DNA from: Hymenobacter sediminicola
Lineage (GTDB): Bacteria; Bacteroidota; Bacteroidia; Cytophagales; Hymenobacteraceae
Reading direction: 5' to 3'
Length of the DNA: 64,000 bases
Assembly: GCF_014250515.1 (NCBI RefSeq)
Contig: NZ_CP060202.1
Coordinates: 3,469,001-3,533,000, forward strand
How positions within the stretch are numbered: position 1 is the first letter of the stretch; each line of letters opens with the position of its first letter. This document shows, piece after piece, positions 23,326 to 32,503 of this stretch. Both the position numbers and the translations under genes were made by a program. Under the pieces are notes generated by a model that saw nothing but the letters and a program-made list of their open reading frames with translations, was not told the DNA's origin and did no database searches.

Positions 23326-24927
23326 ATGCCCCAAACCCAGCCTCAATACCTTTTCCAACGGCAGCAGCTCGTGCGGCAGCTGAGCACACAGCCCGTTTGG
23401 GACTTGTTGGTGATTGGTGGCGGGGCCACGGGCCTGGGAGTAGCGCTGGATGGAATCAGCCGGGGCTACAAAACGCTGCTGCTGGAGCAGGCAGATTTTG
23501 CCAAAGGCACCAGCAGCCGCAGCACCAAGCTAGTACACGGCGGCGTCCGGTACCTCGCGCAAGGCGACGTGGCCCTGGTGCGTGAGGCGCTGTATGAGAG
23601 AGGACTATTGCTAAAAAACGCGCCTCACCTAGTCAAAAACCAAGATTTCATCATTCCCAACTACGACTGGTGGGGCGGGCCTTTCTACACTATTGGCCTG
23701 AAGCTGTATGACCTACTGGCCGGAAAACGCAGCTTCGGGGCTTCCGTGCACCTGAACCGGGCAGAAACGCTCCGCCGCTTGGGTAGCCTGAAAGCCGAGG
23801 GCCTGAAGGGCAGCGTACTTTACCACGACGGGCAGTTTGATGATGCACGACTGGCCATCAACCTAGCCCAGACGGCTGTAGAACATGGAGGCACGGTCCT
23901 CAACTACTTCTCGGTAGGTAGGCTGTTGAAAGACAGCCAGGGCCAAGTCGCCGGAGTAGTAGCCACCGACCAAGAAACGGGTACCAGCTACGAGCTGCGG
24001 GCCAAAGCCGTGATAAATGCCACAGGCATCTTCGTAGACGATATTCTGCAGCTGGATGAGCCCGGTGCCCCAACGCTGGTACGGCCGAGCCAAGGCGTGC
24101 ATATCGTGCTGGACAAGTCGTTTCTGCCTGGTGAGGCTGCTCTGATGATACCCAAAACGGAGGATGGCCGCGTGCTGTTTGCGGTGCCGTGGCACGGCCG
24201 GATAGTGCTGGGCACTACCGATACACCGCTGGAAGAGCGCCGCCAAGAGCCACTGGCGCTGGAGGAAGAAATAGACTTTATCCTGCGCACGGCTGCTCGT
24301 TACCTTACCCGCCCGCCCCAGCGCAGCGACGCACTGAGCATCTTCGCGGGCCTCCGGCCATTGGCGGCACCCCGCAACGGCTCCGAGCAGAGCAAGGAAA
24401 TTTCGCGCAGCCACAAAATACTGGTGTCTGCCTCGGGCCTCATTACTATCACGGGAGGCAAATGGACTACCTACCGCCGCATGGGCCAGGATACGGTAGA
24501 CAAGGCTATTGCCTTAGGCAAGTTGCCGTCGGCAGCCTGCCAGACCTCCCAGCTGCGCATCCATGGCGCCTACCCCACCTCCGACTATTCCAACCACCTG
24601 TATGTGTATGGCTCCGACCTACCTGCTTTGCAGCAGCTGATTACCAACGAGCCGGTGCTGGGCAAGAAGCTGGATAGCAGTCTGGAGTTTCTGCAAGCCG
24701 AAGTAGTGTGGGCAGCCCGCTACGAAATGGCCCGGACGGTAGAAGATGTGCTGGCACGCCGCGTACGGGTATTGTTTCTAGATGCCCGCGCCGCTATTCG
24801 GGTGGCGCCGCTGGTGGCCATCCTGTTGGCACAGGAACTGGGCCACAGCATAGCCTGGCAGGAACAGCAGGTGACGGATTTTACACAGCTGGCCCAACAG
24901 TACCTGCCCACATCAGTACCGGCGTAA
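23326..24927 (+). CDS. glpD: Glycerol-3-phosphate dehydrogenase, FAD-dependent (GlpD)
   Basis: Membrane-associated flavoprotein that oxidises sn-glycerol-3-phosphate to dihydroxyacetone phosphate and feeds electrons to quinones. From the ATG at 23326 it has 533 residues. The FAD Rossmann motif LLVIGGGATGLGVALDG (about 25-41) is followed by SSRSTKLVHGGVRYLAQGD, the family signature, and by GTTDTPLEE, FAGLRPLA and ITGGKWTTYRRM. An in-frame ATG at 23290 would add 12 residues and is an alternative start. No glpK or glpF is adjacent. Confidence 0.94.
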   Translation: MPQTQPQYLFQRQQLVRQLSTQPVWDLLVIGGGATGLGVALDGISRGYKTLLLEQADFAKGTSSRSTKLVHGGVRYLAQGDVALVREALYERGLLLKNAPHLVKNQDFIIPNYDWWGGPFYTIGLKLYDLLAGKRSFGASVHLNRAETLRRLGSLKAEGLKGSVLYHDGQFDDARLAINLAQTAVEHGGTVLNYFSVGRLLKDSQGQVAGVVATDQETGTSYELRAKAVINATGIFVDDILQLDEPGAPTLVRPSQGVHIVLDKSFLPGEAALMIPKTEDGRVLFAVPWHGRIVLGTTDTPLEERRQEPLALEEEIDFILRTAARYLTRPPQRSDALSIFAGLRPLAAPRNGSEQSKEISRSHKILVSASGLITITGGKWTTYRRMGQDTVDKAIALGKLPSAACQTSQLRIHGAYPTSDYSNHLYVYGSDLPALQQLITNEPVLGKKLDSSLEFLQAEVVWAARYEMARTVEDVLARRVRVLFLDARAAIRVAPLVAILLAQELGHSIAWQEQQVTDFTQLAQQYLPTSVPA

Positions 24928-24967
24928 CCCCCAACATTACCGCACAAGGTAACGCCAGGCAGCACGC

Positions 24968-25603
24968 CTAGTTGAAAGTGTAGGGGTAGCCTATCTGTTG
25001 CAGGTCGGCTTCCAGCTGGGGCCAGTCTTCCAGCGGCTCAATCAGCTCCTGCACCAGACTACGGGTCAACGGCTCGTGCTGGTAGATGCGGGCCACGGCT
25101 TCAGTATCTATTGGGTCCCGGTCGGTTTCGTCGATGAAGTATTCGTTGGCCCAGTCGGCGTAGGTTTCGGGCTTTCCGTCGAAGATGTAAAGCAGCTCTT
25201 CGGAGCCGTCGTCTTCGGCCTCCACCACACCGGTCTGCCAGCCGTGCGCGGGCGTATACCACAGGCAGAACGTAGTGCCGATAGAGCTGACCGGCTCCCC
25301 GAACATAAACTCATCAAATGCCGCCGGCAGGCCGCGCGTCACTTGTGCTTTGTCGGGCTGCTCGTACTCGGAGAGGAAGCCGTTGATGCAGCATCCTTCC
25401 GGCCGGAACAGCACCACCATCTGGTCGCCTTCCCCGTCGCTCATTTCGAATAGCGCTTCGTTTTCGTCCCAGTTGGGGTTGTAGGTGTAGTAGCGGTATT
25501 CGGGATCCTGCGAGTTGATGGCGTCGAGGACAGCCAACGACTGGCAGAGGCGCTGCAGAGCAGCAGCATCGGGCAAGGCAGTGAGGTATTGGGTCGAAAT
25601 CAT
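24968..25603 (-). CDS. Conserved acidic cytosolic protein, unknown function
   Basis: 211 residues, strongly acidic, with no signal peptide or membrane helix. It begins MISTQYLTALPDAAALQRLC and contains DPEYRYYTYNPNWDENEALF, MSDGEGDQMVVLF and CCINGFLSEYEQPDKAQV. Similar proteins occur widely in Bacteroidota and sometimes beside toxin or immunity genes (recollection, not tested here). No toxin gene is seen next to it. It ends 41 bases from the glpD stop and is followed by the ChaN-like gene on the same strand. Confidence 0.7.
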   Translation of the reverse strand: MISTQYLTALPDAAALQRLCQSLAVLDAINSQDPEYRYYTYNPNWDENEALFEMSDGEGDQMVVLFRPEGCCINGFLSEYEQPDKAQVTRGLPAAFDEFMFGEPVSSIGTTFCLWYTPAHGWQTGVVEAEDDGSEELLYIFDGKPETYADWANEYFIDETDRDPIDTEAVARIYQHEPLTRSLVQELIEPLEDWPQLEADLQQIGYPYTFN

Positions 25604-25629
25604 AGCGGAACGAATAAGGACAGGAACTG

Positions 25630-26511
25630 CTAATACGTCTTGGTCATGTCTTCCGGTATCACCAGCACAAAATCGGCTTTCCGCTCGTGCTCTTTCTCCA
25701 GCTTGCCCAGTTGCTCCTGCGAAACGGTGCTAATGGTAAGCGTTTTCAGCTTCGGGTTTTGCTGGCGCAGATAGGCCAAGATGCCGTCGTGGTTGTCGGA
25801 GTGGTAGGCGCCGTTGAAGTGAAGCAGCAGGTGGCCTTCCGGGCGGGCTTGGTTCAGAAAGTGAGCCATGGTGGCATCCTTGAGGGCCTGAGCCTGAATA
25901 ATGTTCTGCACACCGGCCGCATGGGCAGCGTCACCGCCGAACATCTTCGCCATGTTTTTATAGCCAGGCAGCTCAAAGTCCACGGTCATCGGCAACGGGG
26001 CTATCCACGCTTTTTCCAAAGCGGGCAGAGCTTCCAAGGCTGTGAGGCTGCCCTTCGCGACCTGCGAGGCGTAGCGGCGCGGCACGTTGGTGCCCACCAC
26101 CCGGAATTTCTGCTGCCGGGCCAGTTGCAGCAGCGGCTTGTAGTCGGTGGCGTAGTTGGGCCAGGGGCGGCTTTGCTCCTCAAAGGCTTTGTCGTCCAGC
26201 TCGCCGGTGGTGTACTGGTCTACGAGGGGCTGCACGTCGCGCTCAAACATTTCCAGCCCCAGCACCAGCTGGCCCTGCTTCAGGCGGAGCAGGTCTTTGG
26301 CGAGCTGCAGCTCCAGCCAGTGCGCAATGGGGTCGTTGTGCTGCTCCCCGAAGAACACGACATCGGCCGTGGCCAGCTCCTTCAGCATTTTGTCGTAGCT
26401 GGTGGCTTTGCCGGCGGCCGTAAACAGGCGGTAGGCGGGCTTGTCATCGGCTTTCAGCGTGAAGCTCATGAGCACAAGCAACAGGGGGAATAGAAGCAGT
26501 TTTTGTGTCAT
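25630..26511 (-). CDS. ChaN-family heme/iron-related exported protein
   Basis: The family (PF04187-like; Campylobacter ChaN) binds heme and is thought to act in iron uptake. The ATG at 26511 gives 293 residues with signal peptide KLLLFPLLLVLMSFTLKADD; there is no lipobox Cys in the usual place, so it may be periplasmic rather than a lipoprotein. Conserved parts are ADVVFFGEQHNDPIAHWLEL (about 48-67), LVLGLEMFERDVQPLVD, VVGTNVPRRYASQVAK and HLLLHFNGAYHSDNHDGIL. The protein has the GEQHND start and the late His-rich loop of the family. Confidence 0.85.
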   Translation of the reverse strand: MTQKLLLFPLLLVLMSFTLKADDKPAYRLFTAAGKATSYDKMLKELATADVVFFGEQHNDPIAHWLELQLAKDLLRLKQGQLVLGLEMFERDVQPLVDQYTTGELDDKAFEEQSRPWPNYATDYKPLLQLARQQKFRVVGTNVPRRYASQVAKGSLTALEALPALEKAWIAPLPMTVDFELPGYKNMAKMFGGDAAHAAGVQNIIQAQALKDATMAHFLNQARPEGHLLLHFNGAYHSDNHDGILAYLRQQNPKLKTLTISTVSQEQLGKLEKEHERKADFVLVIPEDMTKTY

Positions 26512-26550
26512 TATCGGAACCGGGTGAGGCGGGCTGCAAGGTAACAGAAA

Positions 26551-26584
26551 GCCCCGGCAGCTGCTATGGTGCAACTACCGGGGC
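26551..26584 (-). terminator. Terminator after ABC permease gene
   Basis: GCCCCGG at 26551-26557 and CCGGGGC at 26578-26584 form a stem, flanked by AAA and CTGCTTT. On the minus strand TTTCTG follows. The element lies between the permease stop (26614) and the ChaN-like start (26511). Confidence 0.6.
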
Positions 26585-26613
26585 CTGCTTTGCTCAAAGG
26601 CTGAGCTAGAGGC

Positions 26614-27954
26614 TTAGCCTTTGTAGAACATCCACTTCGACAGCTCGCCGTAGCTTACTTTCTTGCCGTACATCAGAATGCCCACGCGGTAGATGCGGGC
26701 CGCCAGCCAGATAGTACCGATAAAGCCGGCTATCAGCAGCAGCATAGAAAGGCCCAGCTGCCACATGGGCACACCGCCGAAGGGCAGGCGCATCATCATG
26801 GCAATGGGCGAGGTGAACGGAATCATCGACATCCAGAAGGCCACGGAGCCGTTGGGGTTGGTGGTGAGGACAGCCTGCGACACGACGAAGGTGAGCACCA
26901 GCGGCATCGTGACGGGCAGCATAAACTGCTGAGTATCGGTTTCACTATCCACAGCCGAGCCAATGGCTCCGAACAGCGCGCCGTAGAACAGGTAGCCGCC
27001 CAGGAAATAGAACAGGAAGCAGCCGACAATCAGCGGTACGTTCAGGTCGGCCTGCTTGAGCGCCAGCATGATTTTGTTGCCCTCGGCTTTGGCGTCCTTG
27101 GACTTCGTGGTAGTAGTAACAGTAGCAGTGCCGGCAGCGGTATTCATTCGCTCTACCCGGTTCTCCACCATTTTATCGGGGCTTATGGAGCCGGCCATTA
27201 CCGATGTAATACCGATGGAAAGTAGCACCCACAGCGCCAGCTGCGTGAAGCCTACGGCCGCAATGCCCATCACCTTTCCCATCATCAGCTGGAAGGGCTT
27301 TACGGAGGAAATCACCACTTCCACAATGCGGTTGGTCTTTTCCTCCATCACGCCGCGCATAATCTGGATGCCGTAGATGAAGATGAACATGTAAATCAAG
27401 AAGCCGCAGGCGTATGCTACTCCAGTGCTAACACCAGTGCTGGAGCTTCGCTCGCCGTCTTCGCTGAGACTGATGGTTTGCAGATCCACATCGGCCTTCA
27501 TGTTGTCCAGCACGGCTCGGTCGAGGCCTGCTTTGGTAAGGCGCTGGGTTTCCACAGCGTTTTCCACGGCCCGCTCAATGTCGCGCTGCAGCGATATGCC
27601 CAAACCTTTGCGCGAGAATACCTGGAAGCCATCCGGCGTAGCCAGATCCAGCTTGGGCACGTAGAGCAAGGCATCGTACTTGGCTTTCTGGAACTCCACC
27701 TTGGCGGTGGGCAAGTCAGCCGAAGCGCGGACGAAGCGGATGTCGTCCTTGTCTTCGGGCAGTTTGTCGGCGAACAGCCCACCGGCATCCGCTACGGCCA
27801 CCACCTTGCCGCTATCCGACATCTTGGCAATCAGCACCGGTACGGCAAACAAAGCCACCGTGAGCAGCGGCCCAATCAGCGACATGATGATGAAGCTCTT
27901 TTTGCGTACCCGCGTCAGGTATTCGCGCTGGAATATGAGGAGAATCTTGTCCAT
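26614..27954 (-). CDS. ABC-2 type transporter permease (NatB-like)
   Basis: Membrane subunit of an ABC exporter related to the Na+ exporter NatAB. The 446 residues have one N-terminal membrane helix (IIMSLIGPLLTVALFAVPVL, about 21-40), a large extracytoplasmic domain (about 45-175) and a C-terminal set of five or six helices, including VAYACGFLIYMFIFIYGIQI and VGCFLFYFLGGYLFYGALFG. The loop EEKTNRIVEVVISSVKPFQL is conserved in the NatB family. It lies 21 bases after its ATPase gene. Substrate unknown. Confidence 0.88.
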   Translation of the reverse strand: MDKILLIFQREYLTRVRKKSFIIMSLIGPLLTVALFAVPVLIAKMSDSGKVVAVADAGGLFADKLPEDKDDIRFVRASADLPTAKVEFQKAKYDALLYVPKLDLATPDGFQVFSRKGLGISLQRDIERAVENAVETQRLTKAGLDRAVLDNMKADVDLQTISLSEDGERSSSTGVSTGVAYACGFLIYMFIFIYGIQIMRGVMEEKTNRIVEVVISSVKPFQLMMGKVMGIAAVGFTQLALWVLLSIGITSVMAGSISPDKMVENRVERMNTAAGTATVTTTTKSKDAKAEGNKIMLALKQADLNVPLIVGCFLFYFLGGYLFYGALFGAIGSAVDSETDTQQFMLPVTMPLVLTFVVSQAVLTTNPNGSVAFWMSMIPFTSPIAMMMRLPFGGVPMWQLGLSMLLLIAGFIGTIWLAARIYRVGILMYGKKVSYGELSKWMFYKG

Positions 27955-27975
27955 GATGAGTGAAGAGGCAGCGGG

Positions 27976-28914
27976 TTAAACAGTGGCTTCCAGCAGACTT
28001 TCGGGCATAGTTTCCTGCACCCGGCGAATGAAAATATCGTTGATGCTCGGAATCAGCTCCCGGAAGGCATGTACTTCTACTGTCCCGATGAGGTAGCGCA
28101 GCAAGTCGTTGGACGACGTGCCCTCGTGCAGCCGGATGATGTCGTAGAAGTGGCCATTTTCCCGCTCGTGGTGTTCCAGCACTTCAAAATCGGGGTGCAG
28201 CACAATGGGGCGGCCTTTGCCTTCCACCACGTAGGTCTGGGTTTTGAACGTATTCTTGATGTCGCGCACAGAGCCGTCCAGCACTTTTTTGCTGCGGTTG
28301 ATGAGAGCAATGTTGTCGCAGAGCTCTTCCACCGATTCCATGCGGTGCGTACTGAAGATGATGGTTGCGCCGTTGTCGCGCAGCTTCAGGATTTCGTCCT
28401 TGATGAGGTTGGCGTTGATAGGGTCGAAACCGGAGAAGGGCTCATCCAGAATGATGATACTTGGCTCATGCAGCACCGTGGCAATAAACTGCACCTTCTG
28501 CTGCATGCCTTTGCTCAGGTCCTCCACGTTTTTCTCGGCCCAGGCCTTGATGTCGAGGCGCTCCAGCCAGTTTTTGATGCGCTGGGTGGCGTCCGTGCGG
28601 GTCAGGCCTTTCAGCCGGGCCAGATACAGCAGCTGCTCCCCCACTTTCATCTTCTTGTACAGGCCGCGCTCCTCGGGCAGGTAGCCGATTTCGGCAATGT
28701 GGCCGGGGTGCAGCTTCTGGCCCCGCACCCGGATTTCTCCTTCGTCGGCTCCGGTTATTTGGGTGATGATGCGGATCAAAGACGTTTTGCCGGCTCCGTT
28801 GGGCCCAAGCAGTCCGAAAATACTACGCTCCGGAATGTCGAGGCTCACGTCGTCGAGGGCAACGTGCGCTGCGTAAGCTTTGCGCACATTGATGGCTTGG
28901 AGAATGGGAGTCAT
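27976..28914 (-). CDS. ABC transporter ATP-binding protein (NatA-like)
   Basis: ATPase partner of the downstream permease. The ATG at 28914 gives 312 residues. Walker A is GLLGPNGAGKTSLIRII, the Q-loop region reads EIGYLPEERGLYKKMKVGEQ, the ABC signature is LSKGMQQKVQFIATVL, Walker B is IIILDEPFSGFDPINANLI and the switch His is in IFSTHRMESVEELCD. An ~80-residue C-terminal DUF4162-type domain follows, as in NatA proteins. A longer frame exists upstream, but the family starts at MTPILQAINVRKAY. The pair forms an operon. Confidence 0.92.
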   Translation of the reverse strand: MTPILQAINVRKAYAAHVALDDVSLDIPERSIFGLLGPNGAGKTSLIRIITQITGADEGEIRVRGQKLHPGHIAEIGYLPEERGLYKKMKVGEQLLYLARLKGLTRTDATQRIKNWLERLDIKAWAEKNVEDLSKGMQQKVQFIATVLHEPSIIILDEPFSGFDPINANLIKDEILKLRDNGATIIFSTHRMESVEELCDNIALINRSKKVLDGSVRDIKNTFKTQTYVVEGKGRPIVLHPDFEVLEHHERENGHFYDIIRLHEGTSSNDLLRYLIGTVEVHAFRELIPSINDIFIRRVQETMPESLLEATV

Positions 28915-29048
28915 GGAAGAAAGGAATGGTCGTGGTGTAATATTACAGGAACCGCATAAAGAAGTCACCGAAATCTTCCTCAAGCTGCAAACTACCGGGG
29001 CTGAATGGCACTATACCCCACCCAAACTGCCTGCCCTGTGCTCTTGTC

Positions 29049-29684
29049 TTAGCTGGGCTCACCTAGTTCGTGCAGCGCACTTTCCAGCCGGTCGAGGTGC
29101 TGGCCGTAGCGGCGCTGCTGCCGCCGCCGCCCCATGTACAGCAGCGCGGCCGCTATGCCGGCAAACATCGTCAGCCCAAGCGTTACAATAGGCCAGTCGA
29201 CCGTACCGGCGTGCAGTTTTGCCAGAATAGCTTCCTGCTGCCCATACGCCACGGCCAGAAGCACCGTCGCCAGAAACGCCATGGCCACGTAGCTCTTGTT
29301 CTTAATCAGGGCCCGCATCTGCCGGATCGACTCCCGAATGTGCCCGTACGTGGCGCCGTCGCCTTGCTGGAGCTGCTTGATGAGCTGCCGCTGCCGGTAC
29401 ACGTACCACGAGGCAAACAGAATCATCAGGGCCACCGCCACATCCAGCAATACCAGACTTCCGCCCTGCATGTGCCGTCGGCTTAGGTTTGTGATATTGC
29501 CCACGTTCAGAATGATGATCAGAAAGATGATACGCTGGTCGCGGCGCACATTGCGCAGCATTTCACTGACGGGGGTAGCGGGTTGATTAGCAAGCATAGC
29601 GTTAAGTTTTTGTTGGGTTAAATCCGATTCAGAGGTACCGGTGGGCTGCTGTTGCCACTGCCGGCGAAAGTCGTTGAGTTCCAT
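29049..29684 (-). CDS. Membrane protein cotranscribed with an ECF sigma factor (possible anti-sigma factor)
   Basis: 211 residues: a soluble start of about 50 residues (MELNDFRRQWQQQPTGTSES), four hydrophobic segments (about 52-66, 75-95, 130-148 and 160-182) and a short basic C-terminus. The ATG overlaps the stop of the sigma factor gene (TGATG), which implies translational coupling. That position is typical of anti-sigma or sensor genes, but I see no zinc-binding HxxxCxxC motif, so the role is inference only. Confidence 0.7.
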   Translation of the reverse strand: MELNDFRRQWQQQPTGTSESDLTQQKLNAMLANQPATPVSEMLRNVRRDQRIIFLIIILNVGNITNLSRRHMQGGSLVLLDVAVALMILFASWYVYRQRQLIKQLQQGDGATYGHIRESIRQMRALIKNKSYVAMAFLATVLLAVAYGQQEAILAKLHAGTVDWPIVTLGLTMFAGIAAALLYMGRRRQQRRYGQHLDRLESALHELGEPS

Positions 29685-30190
29685 CAGGCGGGTTGGGTTA
29701 GCAGGTGGCGAAGCTTGTCCTGCACGCGGTGCATTTTCACGCGCACATTGTTTTGGGTGATGCCTAGAATGTCAGCCATTTCCTCGTAGGTGCGCTCTTC
29801 CAGATAAAGCAGCACGAAGGCCTTTTCCACGTCGGAGAGCCGCTCGATAGCGCGGTAGAGTTCAGTCAGGTCGTCGGCATCGGGGCCAGAGTCGGGCGGT
29901 AGCGCCACCTCAGGGAGTGCCGGGCCCAGCCGCTCGGGCGTAGGGTGGCGGGTGCGCTGGCGCAGGTTGCTGATGGCCACGTTCAGCGCTACCCGGTAAA
30001 GCCACGTGCTGATTTTGGCGGCTCCGGGCTGATACTGCGGCCACGCCCGCCATAGCTGCAGCACTATTTCCTGGTAGAGGTCCTGCTGGTCATCGGCGTC
30101 GGGGCAGTACATGCGGGCTACCCGTCGCAGCAAGGGCTGAAACTGGTTCAGCGTGGCGAGGAAGTCCGGCGTGAGAGGAGCAGCAGGCAT
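29684..30190 (-). CDS. ECF-family RNA polymerase sigma factor
   Basis: Sigma-70 family factor with regions 2 and 4 only, 168 residues. Region 2: QFQPLLRRVARMYCPDADDQ followed by QDLYQEIVLQLWRAW and KISTWLYRVALNVAISNLR (about 16-80). Region 4: IERLSDVEKAFVLLYLEERT and YEEMADILGITQNNVRVKMH (about 113-152), the helix-turn-helix that reads the -35 element. The gene overlaps its downstream membrane-protein partner. A 15-bp inverted repeat lies 93 bases upstream and may take part in its control. Regulon unknown. Confidence 0.92.
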   Translation of the reverse strand: MPAAPLTPDFLATLNQFQPLLRRVARMYCPDADDQQDLYQEIVLQLWRAWPQYQPGAAKISTWLYRVALNVAISNLRQRTRHPTPERLGPALPEVALPPDSGPDADDLTELYRAIERLSDVEKAFVLLYLEERTYEEMADILGITQNNVRVKMHRVQDKLRHLLTQPA

Positions 30191-30282
30191 ACGGTGGGGA
30201 AGTTTGCAGAATATATCGGCGCTTCTCGCCCAGCATTACAGCCGGCCGCACATATATTTTTCGCTGGGGTTCTCTGCTGGCA

Positions 30283-30327
30283 GTTGAGTACCTTATTTTT
30301 TGATTTTTGAATAATAAGGTACTCAAC
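30283..30327. repeat. 15-bp-arm inverted repeat upstream of the ECF sigma gene
   Basis: GTTGAGTACCTTATT (30283-30297) and AATAAGGTACTCAAC (30313-30327) are exact reverse complements around a 15-base AT-rich centre. The element lies between the dnaJ terminator and the sigma gene, 93 bases before the sigma start. It is distinct from the CTGTCATCC repeat family. It could be an operator or a small remnant. The other bases of 30191-30419 show only the terminator. Confidence 0.7.
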
Positions 30328-30346
30328 GCCTGCACCCAACCACAAA

Positions 30347-30381
30347 AAAGCCCGCTTCCCCAGATACGGGAAGCGGGCTTT
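30347..30381 (-). terminator. Intrinsic terminator after dnaJ
   Basis: AAAGCCCGCTTCCC (30347-30360) pairs perfectly with GGGAAGCGGGCTTT (30368-30381). On the minus strand the stem is followed by TTTTTTGTGG. It ends the dnaJ transcript 39 bases after its stop. Confidence 0.88.
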
Positions 30382-30419
30382 CTACTTCTACAAACTTTAC
30401 GTCTGCCTTGCGGCGCGGC

Positions 30420-31559
30420 CTACTGGAAATACTCCTTCACTTTCTCGAAGAAACCTTTCTCGTTTTTGCCGGGGTTGGGCGTGAAGTTGCGGGCGTCGCG
30501 CAGCTTTTCCAACAGCTCACGCTCCTCGTTGGTCACGTTTTTGGGCGTCCAGACGCTGAGATGAATGAGTTGGTCGCCGCGGCCGTAGCCGTTGATGTCC
30601 TTGATGCCCTTGCCGCGTAGGCGCAGGATTTTGCCTGGCTGCGTGCCGGGGTCCACCTTGATTTTTACCTTGCCCTCAATGGTCGGCACTTCAATGCTGG
30701 CGCCTAGCGCGGCATCCACGAACGAAATGTACTGCTCGAACATGATGTTGTTGCCGTCGCGCTTGAGCTGCTCATGCGGCTCCTCTTCAATCTGGATAAG
30801 CAGGTCGCCGGGCACGCCGCCCCGCTCGGGGTAGTTGCCTTTGCCGTTCATGCTCAGTTGCATGCCCTCGGCCACCCCCGCCGGAATATTGATCGGAATA
30901 ACTTCCTCGTGCAGCTGGCGGCCGTCGCCGTGGCAGACGTCGCACTTGCTGGTCACTACTTTGCCTTCGCCTTCGCAGGTAGGGCAAGTAGATGCGCTTA
31001 CCATCTGGCCGAGCATGGTGTTTACTACACGCTTCACCTGGCCCTGGCCGTTGCAAGTGCCGCAGGTTTTGAGGTCAGTGCCGTTTTTGGCACCGGTGCC
31101 CGAGCAAGTGTTGCACGCCACGTAGCGCTTCACCTTGATCTTCTTCTCGACGCCGTTGGCCACTTCTTCCAAGTCCAGCTTCAGCTTGATGCGCAGGTTG
31201 GAGCCTTTGCGCACACGCCGGCCGCCCTGGCCGCGGCCTCCGCCCCCGAAGAAGCCCTCGAAACCGCCGCCTCCGAAGATGTCGCCGAACTGCGAGAAGA
31301 TATCCTCCATGTTCGGGCCACCGCCGTTGCCGCCCATGCCCTGGTGGCCGTACTGGTCGTAGCGGGCCTTTTTGTTGGGGTCCGACAGTACTTCGTAGGC
31401 CTCCGCAGCTTCCTTGAACTTGTCTTCAGCCGAAGGATCGTCGGGGTTTTTATCGGGATGGTATTTGATGGCCACCTTGCGGTACGCCTTCTTAATCTCA
31501 TCCGCGGCCGCGTTTTTGGCTACGCCCAGCACCTCGTAATAATCTCGCTTCGTTGCCAT
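30420..31559 (-). CDS. dnaJ: Chaperone protein DnaJ
   Basis: Co-chaperone that stimulates the DnaK ATPase and delivers unfolded proteins. The 379 residues show the J domain with [18 protein letters not shown] (HPD motif about 34-36), a G/F-rich linker ([19 protein letters not shown]), four zinc-binding CxxCxGxG repeats ([32 protein letters not shown], about 150-215) and the C-terminal substrate domains. grpE lies upstream on the same strand; a palindromic repeat fills the gap between them. dnaK is not in the window. Confidence 0.97.
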   Translation of the reverse strand: MATKRDYYEVLGVAKNAAADEIKKAYRKVAIKYHPDKNPDDPSAEDKFKEAAEAYEVLSDPNKKARYDQYGHQGMGGNGGGPNMEDIFSQFGDIFGGGGFEGFFGGGGRGQGGRRVRKGSNLRIKLKLDLEEVANGVEKKIKVKRYVACNTCSGTGAKNGTDLKTCGTCNGQGQVKRVVNTMLGQMVSASTCPTCEGEGKVVTSKCDVCHGDGRQLHEEVIPINIPAGVAEGMQLSMNGKGNYPERGGVPGDLLIQIEEEPHEQLKRDGNNIMFEQYISFVDAALGASIEVPTIEGKVKIKVDPGTQPGKILRLRGKGIKDINGYGRGDQLIHLSVWTPKNVTNEERELLEKLRDARNFTPNPGKNEKGFFEKVKEYFQ

Positions 31560-31565
31560 ACTGGT

Positions 31566-31673
31566 TTGTCATCCTGAGCGGCGCGAAAGGCCTTATCATG
31601 CCTGCGCCGCTTTATACTCTTTTATTTCGATGAAGGCAGCCATGATAAGAGGCGTCCTTCATCAGCATGACAA
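31566..31673. repeat. Palindromic dispersed repeat, copy 2 (between grpE and dnaJ)
   Basis: Starts TTGTCATCCTGAGCGGCG, continues CGAAAGGCCTTATCATG, and ends with an imperfect inverse, CATGATAAGAGGCGTCC then CATGACAA. The 108-bp element fills almost the whole 114-bp gap and touches the grpE stop codon. The arms match copies at 2421-2506 and 34000-34121. No coding frame. Confidence 0.78.
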
Positions 31674-32270
31674 TTACTGTCCTAGCACCACCTTCGCGTG
31701 GCGAATTACCTTGTCGCCGAGGTAGTAGCCTTTCTCTACTTCGTCCACAATTTTACCTTTCAGCTCCTCCGACGGTGCCGGAATCTGCGTGATGGCCTCG
31801 TGCAGGTCAGGGTCGAAAGCACCACCTTTCGCTTCCATCGGAGCGAGGCCCTTCTGGTTCAACGTTTTCTGGAGCTTGCTATGAATGATGTCGATGCTTT
31901 CGCGCACAGCGTTGGCATCGTCGGTGTCCTTGGTGTGGTGGCGTGCCCGGTCGAAATCGTCAAGTACGGGCAACAGGGCTACCATCAGCTCCTGGTTGGC
32001 ACTCTTAAACAGGTCGGCGCGCTCCTTGGTAGTGCGGCGCTTGTAGTTCTCAAACTCAGCCGCCAGGCGCAGATACTTGTCTTTGAGGTCGGCTAGTTCG
32101 GCATCGGTCTTCGAGCTAGCAGCTTTCGGAGCGCCTTCCGAACCTTCTACTTCCCCTATTTCGGGGGCATTAGGCTCTTCGGTCAGTTCGCCGGCCACGT
32201 GGTCAGCGGGGGCACCGTTCTGGTCGAGTTGCGTGTCGTCGGTGGGTTGCGTGTTTTTATCGTCAGCCAT
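31674..32270 (-). CDS. grpE: Nucleotide exchange factor GrpE
   Basis: Exchanges ADP on DnaK. The ATG at 32270 gives 198 residues (MADDKNTQPTDDTQLDQ). The first ~70 residues are acidic and probably disordered. A long helix follows with DLKDKYLRLAAEFENYKRRT, then LLPVLDDFDRA and DEVEKGYYLGDKVIRHAKVV, the GrpE head signature. An upstream ATG at 32312 is in frame and would add 14 basic residues unlike other GrpE starts; I consider it less likely. Together with dnaJ downstream it makes a heat-shock unit. Confidence 0.93.
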   Translation of the reverse strand: MADDKNTQPTDDTQLDQNGAPADHVAGELTEEPNAPEIGEVEGSEGAPKAASSKTDAELADLKDKYLRLAAEFENYKRRTTKERADLFKSANQELMVALLPVLDDFDRARHHTKDTDDANAVRESIDIIHSKLQKTLNQKGLAPMEAKGGAFDPDLHEAITQIPAPSEELKGKIVDEVEKGYYLGDKVIRHAKVVLGQ

Positions 32271-32503
32271 TTTCGCTTGAAATCGTCGGAATGGGTTGAA
32301 TCGGGAAGACATAGAGCCTTTGCGGATTACAAGGAGTTTGCCAAAGCGTTACCGGCTGCCATTGTGGCACGGAAACCATAGAACTTACGCAGTTAGTTCA
32401 GACGCAGTGGCGCAAAACCACAATAGGTATGGCCGTTTCAGGGTAGCAGCTTTTCAACCAGACCAGACTTGCAACGGAGCACAACACTTCGTTTCTTACC
32501 CCG

